A stretch of DNA of 20,898 bases from NCBI GenBank assembly GCA_036897485.1, contig JAYMTF010001871.1, positions 1 through 20,898 on the forward strand. The letters run 5' to 3'. Made by a program: the position numbers and the translations under genes. The DNA is from Pelargonium nanum (Eukaryota; Streptophyta; Magnoliopsida; Geraniales; Geraniaceae). The notes below the pieces were generated by a model. The model searched no databases. It was given only the letters and a program-made list of their open reading frames with translations, and was not told the origin of the DNA. Every line of letters starts with the position of its first letter. The first letter of the stretch is position 1. Below are positions 1-10,265 of this stretch, in pieces.

Positions 1-214
1 TTAAAACTAAAAAATTAAAAATTTTAAGGGCCAAAATCATACGTGTTTGAGGACAGGGGTTAAAACCAAAATTATTATCAGTACAGGGGAGACAAAACTA
101 ATTAACCCAACATTTTTTATCCCATGAATCATGATCCACGTTAATGACAAAAAAAAAGAAAGCATATTGTTTTTGACGAGAATCACATTTATACCGTTAT
201 GCGTGTCCAGTTCA
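1..214. other. 5' flank of the UPF0496 gene
   Basis: AT-rich sequence upstream of the first coding exon. The first 110 bases (ggccaaaatcat, then ggggttaaaaccaaaatt) resemble dispersed plant repeat sequence, but no element ends can be defined. No convincing TATA box was seen. An in-frame ATG at 131 could lengthen the protein, but the extra 28 residues look like untranslated leader. Confidence 0.35.
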
Positions 215-1867
215 ATGTCCCCAAACCGAGCACAACCCAAGAACACAGCCAATTCCAAAGAAATGCTTCAATGCATCTCCTTCAAATCGTCGTCCTCCTC
301 GTCGCAAACCGCCAACAACGTTAATTCTATCGCTGAGCAATCACAAGGTACGCCACAACTGAACATGATCTGGATTTTTTTTTTTTTTTTGTGGAAACTG
401 GACATGAGCTTCTTTTGGGATCTTAAGCGATATGGGTTTTGTGCAAACAAGGTGTTTGTGGAAATGCCTGAGAGAATTTACTTTTTTGGAAACTGATATG
501 AGCTTCTTTAGGTGTTTGTGTAAATGCCTGATAGAATATGGGCTTGTTTAGGTTTCTTAAGCTGATATGTCTTTCGTGCACAGAAGGTGTTTGTCGAAAT
601 GCCTGAGAGAATTTTTTTGGGATTTTGAATACGAGCTTCTTTGGGCTTTGCAAGCTAGTTTAGGTTTTGTGTACACAAGGTGTTTGTGTAAATGCCTGAG
701 ATAATTTTTTTGGATTTTGAATACGAGCTTCTTTGGGCTTTGCAAGCTAGTTTAGGTTTTGTGCACACAAGGTGTTTGTGTAAATGCCTGAGAGAATTTT
801 GTTTTGTATTGACAGGGAATTCGGTGGATGGCACACCCCGATCGGGCTCCCAGTTGCCTTCCCCGACGATGAATCTCTCCTGGGAGTACATGCAGGCGAT
901 GAAGAGCAGTTCTTACAATGAAATGTGGTCTAAAATTCATGTATTCGACCCGAATAATGAGGATGGTCATGATGGTCAAGAAGAAGAGTTGATGCTGGAG
1001 CATGTGCTTCAGCCCAATAGGCAATGTGTTGAGGAGGCTCTGAGTCTTGCCAGGGACGATTTGCTGACCCGTCTCGTGTCTTGTTACTTTAATCACAGTG
1101 AAAAGACCTCGCAGCTTTGTGTTCTTCTCTATCATCGTGTTCATCGAGCCCGTGATCTGTATGCTTCGCTTTACAAGCTTCTTGATGTTCTTCCCTTTGA
1201 TGAGGACATCTCGCAATCCCAATGTGACAGGGCATTCGATATCTTTCTTGAATTCGATCTTCCCGGGAACCCATTTCCATGTCCTGAGTCTCCCGACTCT
1301 CACAACTTTGGTGAAGTGAACCGTGGCTTTTCCCAGCTCAAGCTCCAACTTGACCAAAGGCTCACCAAGTCTCGCTCCAAAATTCGCCTCCTGCGCAATG
1401 CCACCACGGGATCAGCTATTTGCTTCGTGGGAACTGTTGTGGGAGTCGCCGTATCCGCCACTTTGATCACTGCTCATGCCCTAGGGCTCCTAGTAGCAGC
1501 AGCCCCTTTATGTGCTTCGTGTTCTGTATCCAAGTTCGCAAAGCGAGAGCTCGCCCACGTGGCGCAACTCGATGCTGCTTCCAGGGGCACTTACGTTATG
1601 ATCAATGAACTTGACACCATTGATCGACTCGTGACCCTTTTATACACTGCAATTGAGAGCGATAAACTTCTTGTTCGGATCGTATTGGAGAGGGGAAGAG
1701 ACAAGCATCCTATCCGGGAGGTGTTGAAACAGCTCCACAAGAATCGTGTTAGTTTTCTCGACCACCTCAACGATCTTGAGAATCGTATATGTCTCTACTT
1801 CGCAACTATTAATAGAGCGAGATCTTTGCTCCTCCAAAAAATCATCAATACACACAGTAAGGTCTAA
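215..1867 (+). CDS. UPF0496 (DUF677) family protein, two exons
   Basis: The model joins exon 1 (215-347) and exon 2 (816-1867). The donor is CAAG|GTACGC and the acceptor TTGACAG|GG; a split GGG codon keeps the frame and gives 394 residues. The first 60 residues are polar, with a serine run near 25-30. A mainly helical region follows from about residue 100, including CVEEALSLARDDLL. A hydrophobic stretch at about 244-275 (GSAICFVGTVVGVAVSATL onward) is followed by a helical C-terminal part. This central membrane-like segment between helical halves, and the length, fit plant UPF0496 proteins; At3g49070 is the relative I would compare first. The molecular function of the family is largely unknown. 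The frame in exon 2 stays open back to 692, but that stretch is intronic repeat. The start at 215 is a choice; 131 is the alternative. Copy A of DUF3754 converges on this gene from the right. Confidence 0.87.
391..797 (+). repeat. decaying intronic tandem repeat (about 92 bp unit)
   Basis: Five copies of the core ggtgtttgtg(t)aaatgcctga start at 451, 511, 586, 679 and 771, with spacings 60, 75, 93 and 92. The last two full units also share gagcttctttgggctttgc and tagtttaggttttgtg and are nearly identical. Earlier units are shortened and diverged. The array fills most of the single intron (348-815) and ends about 20 bases before the splice acceptor. Confidence 0.88.
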
Positions 1868-2080
1868 CTTGTTTGCAGAGAACATATATATGATCTTCAA
1901 TCTCAATGACATGATTGCTGACCCTGAGGAAGAGATAGAATTCTGATTTTCGAGGCTTTCTTGTATCAATTACCGATATGATATAGAAAAGTAGCAACCG
2001 TTGGAGGTATGAATTCAGTACTGAACTTTCTTGCTTCTGCTTGACATTCAATGACAGTTACTTTTTCCAAGTCGTTTAAC
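1868..2080 (+). other. probable 3' untranslated region of the UPF0496 gene
   Basis: Non-coding sequence directly after the TAA of the UPF0496 gene, ending where a MITE begins. No clear polyadenylation signal was identified. Confidence 0.4.
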
Positions 2081-2425
2081 TAGGGCTGGCAACATGTGTT
2101 CGTGTTGACTAACCCAACTCATTTTATTAATCGTGTCGTATTTGTGTTGAACCCGTTTAATTAAACTAGTTGTGTAACTAAGTTAATTGAATGTGTCATA
2201 CAACCCATATATGATCTATTCAAGGATAGCATGGCAGTCTCATAAAAGATGTTGGGTTTCATGTTAGGTGAATTTGAACCCATTTAGTTAAATGTGATGG
2301 TTCGTACGTATTATTTTGAATCTAATTATTTAAACAACACTCATAAATGAGTCGTGTTTGAGTTGACCCATCAAACATAATGTTGAGTTTTCAACACGAC
2401 CCATTTATACGTATTGCCACCGATA
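2081..2425. mobile_element. hAT-like MITE, degenerate
   Basis: It starts TAGGGCTGGCAA and ends TTGCCACCGATA, so the terminal inverted repeats match over the TTGCCA core and outermost TA. Flanks are cgtttaac (2073-2080) and tgtttagc (2426-2433), an 8 bp target duplication with two mismatches. The interior is rich in gtgtcg, gttgaacccg and gacccat motifs typical of a widespread plant non-autonomous family. No coding capacity. Confidence 0.62.
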
Positions 2426-2446
2426 TGTTTAGCTATATTTCCTCCT

Positions 2447-2534
2447 TGTGACCTTGAGGTCACGAGACTAAATACATAAATGACCCTCCCCATAACCTTC
2501 AAGGGTGGGAGCCTCGTGCACTGGGGCGCCCTTT
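2447..2534 (+). mobile_element. SINE remnant
   Basis: Contains gaggtcacgag, then tgaccctcccca, then gggagcctcgtgcactggg followed by gccctttatt. This order matches the internal promoter region and 3' body of a common plant tRNA-derived SINE type, recognised from memory. The head is degenerate, and gtgacct/aggtcac at 448-463 forms a short hairpin. No target duplication was identified. Confidence 0.5.
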
Positions 2535-3585
2535 ATTGATTGGCGAGTTTTACTTGTGGTACTGTTAGTCTTATTTTCTAGGCAGTTGCGACAATGGATT
2601 GCAGACACATGCAGGAAAATGAATTATCCGGTAATTCCCGGGAAAACTTTACTTAACATCTGTTTTCAACTTGAGTTCATGAGGCTCACCCAATTATTTG
2701 AACCTTGCAGGTAGGCCTCCAAGTCCTCTATCACAGCAAGAAGGAAAAAGAGTACTGGAAATGCACATGTGGTTGCAGAGAAAGTGAGTTTCGATTATAT
2801 TTGTTGGAATTGAATGCTTCTGTGCCTAGTACAGTGCTTGTCTCTAACAATTAAAACTTTCATATAAACCACACATTCATTTATAGCTATCTATGCCCAT
2901 TGATCTCAACTATACGGTTTTGAACATTTTTGAATACCAATATCTGAGAATTCCAGCTAAAATTTACCCAAAATATTCAGATCTCTGCTAAATTTTACCC
3001 GAACATGCAAATGAATCCAGATTCCAAATTCATAAAAGAAACAGAGCACCTATTTTTGTTCCAGCTCGTAAAATTTCAGTTCAGTTTGACATGAGTGTCC
3101 TAGAATTTGGCATCAAACTATAGTTTTACTATGTATATAATCAAGCTAAGAATACATGAGGAAAAACATCAATAATATAAAAACAATCAAATGAATCCAA
3201 ATTATAGCTCAAACGATGTGGTTCTATAGTGTAGTTACAAAACCATGCTCGTGCTAATACTCAAAACCGAAATTATGAATGCTATGCTACAATAATTGGT
3301 TGTGTGTTTTGTTGTTTTCTAAGCTTTTTCTTTCTAGAGCACAAAAGGTACATTTTCTCTATCAGTAAAGAAGAATTCTCAATTCTGCGAGACCGAATAA
3401 AAGAACAAAGAACATTTCAAAAACCTCACGACAGCACCACTAATTCGAAGATATATATAAGAATCGGAGAAGAAAAACTGTTGGAGAAAATGAAAACTAA
3501 CCTGCAGGAAATAGCGAGACTTCCCAGCTGGAGCCATGAATTTTACATTGCTGGAAAGGTCTGTAAAACTACTGGCAGAGGAGAA
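2535..3585. other. convergent intergenic region, nothing recognised
   Basis: About 1 kb between the SINE remnant and the stop codon of copy A. It has short open frames (for example 2505-2714) but no family match, no codon support and no repeat ends that I can define. Its right end should include the 3' untranslated region of copy A. The plus-strand frame at 3304-3783 lies opposite the last exon of copy A and is not a gene. Confidence 0.5.
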
Positions 3586-6485
3586 TTAATGGATGTCATC
3601 AAGAATGCTACTATGTTCAGAATGACGCCTGCTAGAGCCATGGTGGTGCTCAGCGTTGATGACAACCTCCTCAGTTGTGGTGCCAATAATCTCGTTGGCG
3701 CGGGTCAAATTTACGCACGTGTATTTTCCACTTTGATCCTGAGTTCAGTCGACCTTATTCAGAAGCGAGTCATACATATATAACATACGCTAGAGCTGGC
3801 AATTTAGGTTACAACTTGTGACACGACACGAATAAGGCGTGAATTTAAGTAGGTTTGTGTTTAGCTTAATCGGGTTCATGTCAAACCCGTTTAACCTGTC
3901 TAAATGCTTCAATTAAACGGTCATAAACAAGTCGTGTAATACTCATTCAAGGATAAAAGTGTACATTTTCAAACATGTGTAAAGCATGACTCATAATTTA
4001 AATGAGACAAATATCGGGTCGTGTTGGGTAAATCTCAACTCGTTTATTTCAACGTGTCGGGTCTTGCAGAAATACCACACAGAACAAAAATTCAAATCCA
4101 ACCCTGGAGAGGGAGAGGGAAAGGGAGAGAGAGACTTACCTGAATAACAAGCCCTAGCTTCTCTAACTTTTTAACTGCATCGTCCACATCAAAATTACAA
4201 AGTGCATTGAATTCTTTCTTAATGTATTCCTCACACCGATGGTCAAGAACCTACCTCGGATCATAACAAAGTTAAAATCAAAATGCGCAAAATAATGAAA
4301 AAAAATTATGTACGAATCATGAAACAAGGATTAAAAGCAACTCGAGCAGAATTAAACATGTCCTACCTCTTTGGAAGCTTCTCCCTGTTGCAACAACACA
4401 AAGAAAGATACTATAACCTCCTTTACCTGGAAAAGAATTTATAATGTTCAGATAATCATTCAGCAAAACAACTGTTTTTTTTGTCAGACTTGTGATTAGG
4501 AGTTGGAATCGACACTACACAACATTTGGTAATGAATGAGCATTTTGGTTACCGGTGGAGACGAGTATTTCAAAACTTAGACACTATTAGGTTATAGGTT
4601 ATAACACAAATATAATTTTAGTTTAGAAGGTGTGTTGAACCGGACGCCCTTTCAAGTGATCGTTGTCAACAGTCTAGCCATCCAGAATTATACATAGTGA
4701 AAATGATTGCTGATTAACAACTATTGTAAATCTTCAATATTAAATCAAAGAATAGAAAACAGAATCTCAATCACTTTATTGTGGCCTGAGAGTGTGTCAA
4801 GCCAATAAGACAATGAGACTTCATTACTTATGACTCATACCCACCACTGACAACCCCAATGAATACGGAGTGCCTCACTGGATCCAAGGGTTTTGAGAGT
4901 GGATGAGTCTCAGACAAAAACTCTTTGGCCGAGACTCCTTGCTCTCATCAAAGAATTTAATCGTAAAACTAACAATCTTCTAAAACTGGAATTAGCTTAG
5001 AGAATTGACACATAGCACAAAACGCAAGTGAAGACTCTAGAAATATATGGACAAAAGAAACTATAATTCTATATTTGGTTGAAACACCATCAAATACTTA
5101 CTTCCTGTTGAATCATCTCGTCGCACAAGTGAAGAAGAGTTCCCCTCCCACTATCTAGTTGTTTGTCATACACACACTGTGTGATTAAGCTCTGATACGT
5201 GACCAAGTTTGATGTAAATCTACAGGAAATGGAAGAAACACTAGCCATAAGAAATCAACTCTATGACAAATCAATAACAGATAACTGAAATTTGAATCAC
5301 CATTCGTAAATTTTTAAATTGTAAATTCTATAACTGCTGCAATGAAGCTTCCCTAGACTGGTTTTACCATCTACTCCAGAATTTGTCACCGACAGTCGTG
5401 CATATTGATTTGTTTTATGATAAATCCATAAGTATCCTTTCCCCAACAAAAACACAAACTTACGAGAAATATGTTTTAACACAGTAGCCAACCAGTCCAG
5501 AGAGGATAGCAAAAATGACACGGATATCAGCTTTTGGCATGTTAAGTGAACTGATTACGGTAACCTGTAAAAATGAACAGAAAGAGGAAAATTGTGCACA
5601 TGAACAAGATGGACTGCAACAGAAATCTACTAATAAAATTTCTTTAATCTGCAATAGCTGACCAGCCCAGCAACAGCAGAACCAAGGAACTTGACCCAAT
5701 CCATTGGTGTTAAATTTGGATTTTGCTTTTCTGGCTGTTAAAGAAAAAAATCTAACACCAAATTAGCAATGAATACAATGATGAATTAGAAAACAAGTTA
5801 TAAGATGATTTAGTTATGTTAGAGAGAGAGAAAGAGAGATCAACTAAGTACTCACAAGAACTATCTCCATGTCAGCCATTGGAATGTCCTTGAAATGCTT
5901 GACATATATACCACGCTCATTTCCGTCTTCTATATTAGCTGGCCTGCATGTTTACATTTTTTGTAGACGTCAATTGTTTCTCTATCATAGACATATGAAA
6001 ACTACATCTAATTAAGATCATAGATTAAGAGTTGATTCAGGTAACTTTCAAATAAATAAATAAAATCACTTTCTGGGGCTCATGTTTGTTCCATGCATCA
6101 AAGTATCGTTAATATGCAACTGCAATCATATGTGCTCGCTCTTGAGATAATGACGGAAATTATGTTTTTCTGCAACATTGCTCACAACAATAGTCTCTAT
6201 AGAAGTAAAGGGTATAAAGTTAATACCTGTACACAACAATTATTCTCTGGAAAGTAGGTTCTTGGACTGTAACCTTGCCTACCAATTTCGGAATGCTGGA
6301 GGAACAGAAAAGAATAATATCATAGTCCAGAAAAGGAACTAAAACTCTAGTCAAGCAAACTCCTAGAAGTCAAATCTCCATTCCTAGGTTGTTTGTTCAC
6401 ATAATTTAATTGGTACAAGCAATTCTAACGTATATGGCACATGAATAATTAATTCTATGACTTTACTTCATTCCAACAAAAGTAG

Positions 6486-6517
<32 letters not shown>

Positions 6518-9488
6518 ATCAACAAGCATACCACAACACCGAGGCTCAAACCCGAGACCTCAAGGGGACCAAGTACCTTAAGCCACTTGCCCCAATGGTT
6601 GAAGGTAACAAACAAAAGTAGATATATTTAAGTTACTCTAACTTCCACAGTTATAGTTTCCTAGTAGAGAAAAAGTCCAACCTAAGTTCACGATTTACGG
6701 ATGTCTTCGTTTTAAATAAAGATACTCTAGGACTTTCAATATTTAAAGTGTAGTGCGTGGTCAAGTCATCCAAACAGAAGGAACAAGGCAATTATATAAA
6801 ACTAAGAGTTCACAAACAAATAATTGTATACCCGAGTCTCATATTCTCAAGACGGATCCTTTCAACACACACATAGTTTTCCTCTGCCTCACTGCTGATC
6901 TCAACAAGTTCATTTGGATTTGGAATAACTTTTTTTTTGGATCCAAATATAAGTCTTTTTAACCTACAAAAACAAAAAAAAACCCAAATGAACAAGGAAA
7001 ATTAAAATTTAATGCATATTAATTTAAAAAGGATTGGGCTGAGGTTCATATTAGAAGTGATTCACAGAGAATCCAAATCTTCAGGCTATTTATTTTTAGG
7101 CACCAAAATCAGTACAACTGGAGACATAATATATCAAAAGGATAAGTAAAAAGCTTCCAAATTAAAACAAATGCATGAAATGATGAAGTTTGAGAAAATT
7201 TCAAGAGGGTGATTAAATTAAGGTCAGAAATATATGACATTGTTTCTCATACATATAACTGAATTACAATGAATGAGCAATAGACAATTCTAGTTTATAA
7301 TCAAAATAAGTGCTTACCCGGTATATTTCATGAAAACCCTCCATATACGCAAAAGGATTGTGTTTATTTTTTCGTTGATAAAGTACTCAGATGTTTGATC
7401 AGTTCCAATGCCACGTCGGAAGATTATGTACTAGAAACAGATAATATAAAAACACATAAGGCCGAATATAAGCATTCATAATATAATTTTCATTTAACAT
7501 AACTATGGTACAAAATACCCACAACATTCACGTACATGAAGATGGAGCTAACAAATTTCCAGGATGCACACCCAAGGTAATCCACAAAATAACACGCTTA
7601 AGAGTCTTGGGAGTGGTGCATATCTTTTTACTGTTGAGGATTAAGGAACCCAGAATATTTCGGATTACTTACATTAGAAATTCCTAATTTACCTCCTTCT
7701 ATTAAGCTCTTAGTCTAAGCTCATTTTCTTTCATGTATTAGTCAACTTATGTTTGTCAACTTTTGTATAATTGTATGTCCTATATGAAGGGTTCTCTTTA
7801 TTGATCAAATACAATAAATATTACCTTCTCCTTCTCGTTTCTCTACACCTACCACAATAGGGGCACTTAGATAAGTATTAACATAACATGCTCTACCAGA
7901 CTACCACTCTCCGAAACCCTACAAATGCATAACGTTGATAACCATGGAACTTTAATTAACTCAAATTCTTAAAGCTGGACTAAAAAAGCATACCTTATCA
8001 GCAAAGCATGGAAGATTTTCATAAGGATGCTTCTCAAAGTAACTCGTGAAAAGCTTTTTGTCAATCTACACTTAAACCAAGACAAAATGCAGGATCAGCA
8101 AATATGAGGAACCCGTGAAAGATTCTAAATATATGTGTGAGTGCAAACACATGTTTATGTTAATTAGCTAGAAACCTTAGTTTCATCAACTTTAATTGCT
8201 AGATTTAGACGATACTGCGCAGCGCGTGCAACCTGAACCTCAGCATCAGTTGTAATCTTGAAATTGCTTTTATTCATCACCTGCACAAGATATAATGAGA
8301 AACTTTGGTTGCGTACATGAAACAAAACTTAACTTGAATTGCTATCCACACGTATCTAATATCTCCTTGACAACAAGTTCATTAGATGTCATAAGTATCA
8401 AAGAGTACCATCAGAACATAATGTTATAACAGTACCCGACACGGGACTTTACTTAAGAGCATCAAGAATCATTTTCAAGTTTATAAAGATGGGAGTTGGG
8501 TTGGTCAACAAGCTCATCAGAAGCCCTTGAGTTTGTTACATTACAACAAATACACTTTTCCTTTAAAAAATCCAAAAAAAGGAATACAAAACACTCATTT
8601 GGGACGGTGGGAGTAGTAAAACATACTAAATGAAGCTACATGGGAATATAGTGAAGAACTTTTCTTATAACAAGCAGCATCCTTGACATGTATGAGCATA
8701 ATTATAAGAAAACAGTACAATGAACGCCTATTTTAATCTGAACGGTAAAATTAAAATGTAAAACATGGGAAACAACATTAAAAAAAACACTAAAACTAAT
8801 TAAATTTGTTAAAAAATGAATGGATACAATGTAATTCAAGTTGGCATTAACCCAGAATGAGGATGCTAGACCAACTTCAACATCACTGATCATACAAGAC
8901 TTAAGGATATTACATCACATCATCATTGGTGCCACTGAGATGCATTCAGACTATAAAACTCAAGAAGCACATAATGAATGCCTCGAAAAAATTACAATAA
9001 GATGCATAGTAGGCTTGAATTCATACCTGAAACAGGTAATTGAGAAAGGTGACTTCAAATCTATCAATGTCTTCGGGATTCAGGTTCTGCTGCTCCAATC
9101 TCCGAGCCCCGTGGATGGGATCAAAGTAGGAGTACAAATACTGCAAGCAACATCATTTTTATCAATCACACTACAAATCAAACAACAATCCCCAAGAGCA
9201 ACCAATGCAGAATCCAACATTACCATCATTTCCTCAAAATTCACAAGATACCAAGCCCTAATCGTGTACTCAATTCTCTTGCATAGCTTCACAAACTCCG
9301 CCCGTTCCGATTCATCATCTGCAGAGAATCAAAAATCAAAACTCACGAACACAAATCAAAATCTAACCAAGTGCAAGAACAAACCAAATACCGATTTGTT
9401 TCGACATTGATTTGATGAGCTTGGGCTTGAGAATGGGAATAACAGCTTCACGCTCCAACCGAATGATCTCTTTCTTCTTCTTCCCCAT
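3586..9488 (-). CDS. DUF3754 (TMEM143-like) membrane protein, tandem copy A
   Basis: Fifteen exons, read from high to low: 9488-9392, 9318-9224, 9140-9027, 8280-8176, 8065-7994, 7430-7318, 6963-6832, 6295-6227, 5943-5856, 5734-5663, 5564-5464, 5219-5102, 4426-4367, 4250-4140, 3738-3586. They total 1500 nt (499 residues plus TAA), all introns are GT-AG and no stop intervenes. Landmarks are [14 protein letters not shown] (exon 2), IFRRG at 164-168, [14 protein letters not shown] (exon 8), [16 protein letters not shown] across exons 9-10, and two predicted membrane helices at about 309-327 and 333-352. Then come [16 protein letters not shown] and a C-terminal helical part with NFDVDDAV. This is the DUF3754 layout shared with plant At3g19340-type proteins and animal TMEM143; the biochemical role is not established. 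Compared with copy B the N-terminus is shorter and the tail longer, polar and His/Ser-rich ([14 protein letters not shown]). Intron 7 holds a TA repeat and SINE remnant, intron 5 a likely solo LTR, intron 14 a MITE fragment. I saw nothing recognisable in the remaining long introns (3, 6 and 12). Confidence 0.92.
3791..4072. mobile_element. hAT-like MITE fragment in intron 14 of copy A
   Basis: It starts TAGAGCTGGCAATTTAGG, a clear copy of the terminal sequence seen in the other elements here. It continues with gacacgacacgaa, tcaaacccgtttaacc and cgggtcgtgttggg. The expected closing TTGCCAGCTCTA is missing, so the right end near 4072 is approximate and no target duplication can be scored. Confidence 0.55.
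6487..6515. repeat. (TA)n microsatellite
   Basis: About 14 uninterrupted TA units in intron 7 of copy A, directly against a SINE remnant. The array may have grown from the tail of that element. Confidence 0.9.
6516..6605 (-). mobile_element. tRNA-derived SINE remnant
   Basis: On the minus strand, GGGGCAAGTGGCTTAAGG resembles a tRNA A box (TGGCTTAAGG). About 30 bases on, GGTTTGAGCCTC resembles a B box. The order and spacing fit the head of a plant SINE lying in intron 7 of copy A, in the same orientation as the gene. A tRNA gene is unlikely because no acceptor or anticodon stems could be folded. Confidence 0.5.
7632..7847. mobile_element. probable solo LTR in intron 5 of copy A
   Basis: It starts TGTTGAGGATTAAGG and ends CTCGTTTCTCTACA, the TG...CA form of a Copia-type LTR. 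The inner sequence is AT-rich with a pyrimidine-rich 3' end (attaccttctccttctcg). Flanks are tttac and cctac, a 5 bp duplication matching at only three positions, so the call is tentative. No internal retrotransposon sequence or second LTR is present. Confidence 0.45.
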
Positions 9489-9502
9489 TTTCTCGACAAT
9501 GC

Positions 9503-9567
9503 AACCTAAACGAACACTCCAATCTTCTCGTTTCGGTTGCAATCGAAATTAACCTAAACGAACACTC
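9503..9567. repeat. 17 bp direct repeat in the leader of copy A
   Basis: aacctaaacgaacactc occurs at 9503-9519 and again at 9551-9567, 48 bases apart, just upstream of the copy A start codon. Confidence 0.8.
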
Positions 9568-9597
9568 GAATTTACCGTTTCGCTTGATTCTTCGGTT

Positions 9598-9614
9598 CCC
9601 TAACCCTAACCCTA
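9598..9614 (-). promoter_or_regulatory. telo-box-like motif in the copy A leader
   Basis: CCCTAACCCTAACCCTA on the plus strand, about 110 bases upstream of the copy A ATG. Short CCCTAA-type motifs are common near the 5' ends of plant housekeeping and translation genes. Copy B has the related AAACCCTA in its leader. A regulatory role is inferred from position only. Confidence 0.45.
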
Positions 9615-9868
9615 GCTCCATTGACCATTTTGAAATTAAAAGACGCCATGCGAAGCGACTGCACAAGATTTTCACCGCCATTGTTGGCTCCTTGGTCTTG
9701 TTTGCTTTGACGTCCGGTTTTTCCGGCGGAGAATTCGGAGATGCGATGCTCGATCGGCTCGTATTTACTGCTCCTTATTTATCGATTTGAAGCCCAAATC
9801 GACCAATTGGTCGATAATGTCGTTGTTGATTCAGAGTTGAGACTGTCTTCAACGTCTGTGCCTTTCTG

Positions 9869-9879
9869 TTTATATATAT
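9869..9879 (-). promoter_or_regulatory. candidate TATA box of copy A
   Basis: Minus-strand CATATATATAAACAG lies about 380 bases upstream of the copy A ATG. A start site about 30 bases downstream would give a leader of roughly 350 bases, which would contain the telo-box and the direct repeat. It is the best TATA match in this flank. Confidence 0.4.
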
Positions 9880-9899
9880 GCGTCCCGCGCTTATTTTAA

Positions 9900-10150
9900 A
9901 ATTATTAGTATTAATTTTGGTAGGAAAATGTTTCATTTTGATCCCACGGTTATTCATTTTGTTTCGGACAAGTACTCAATTTAATTTTTGTTCAATTTGG
10001 TTCGTAAATTATTTATATTGTTTTGATTTTGTCCCAAAATTATGTTATATTCATAACCGTACTATCAAATTAGACTTTCGTCAAAATTATTTTTAAATTT
10101 TTTGTTGATGTGGCAATCGTAGGGTCGCCACATCAATTTGTTCATATTTT
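9900..10150. repeat. dispersed-repeat-like AT-rich sequence
   Basis: Phrases such as ggaaaatgtttcattttgat, gttcaatttggttcgtaaat and ttttgtcccaaaattatg, followed by gatgtggcaatcgtagggtcgccacatca read in part, resemble a repeat common in plant genomes, recognised from memory. The section around 10105-10135 can fold on itself (gatgtggc/gccacatc). Ends were not defined. Confidence 0.35.
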
Positions 10151-10265
10151 TTGAAATTATATTATTAACTTTAAATAGATGTTGTGTGTCTATCCGTGTT
10201 TGAGATCAAACTCGTCATTTTATGTCAATGTTGTCATATTAATATCCACGTGTTACTATAGAAAA

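Noticed and set aside
391..797. CRISPR-like array
   Set aside because: Repeat spacing is irregular (60-93), the units are near-continuous with no unique spacers, and the context is a plant intron.
692..815. Upstream open frame extending the UPF0496 exon 2 to an ATG at 692
   Set aside because: This stretch is part of the intronic tandem repeat and is preceded by a good exon 1 with a matching donor and phase; the peptide has no family character.
752..1357. 201-residue open frame on the minus strand
   Set aside because: It lies opposite the UPF0496 coding exon, has no recognisable domain and is explained as an antisense shadow.
3304..3783. 159-residue plus-strand open frame
   Set aside because: It overlaps the last exon of copy A on the other strand, which is supported by the paralog comparison.
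5821..5840. Purine-rich GA tract as a regulatory element
   Set aside because: It is a short simple repeat inside an intron of copy A, with nothing else to support a role.
6541..6590. Functional tRNA gene on the minus strand
   Set aside because: A- and B-box-like motifs are present, but no cloverleaf with acceptor and anticodon stems could be formed.
8841..9410. 189-residue plus-strand open frame
   Set aside because: It lies opposite exons 1-3 of copy A and the intron between; its composition follows the antisense of the real exons.
9584..9790. 68-residue plus-strand open frame with a hydrophobic stretch
   Set aside because: It covers the telo-box and leader of copy A, shows no family resemblance and is better explained as promoter/leader sequence.
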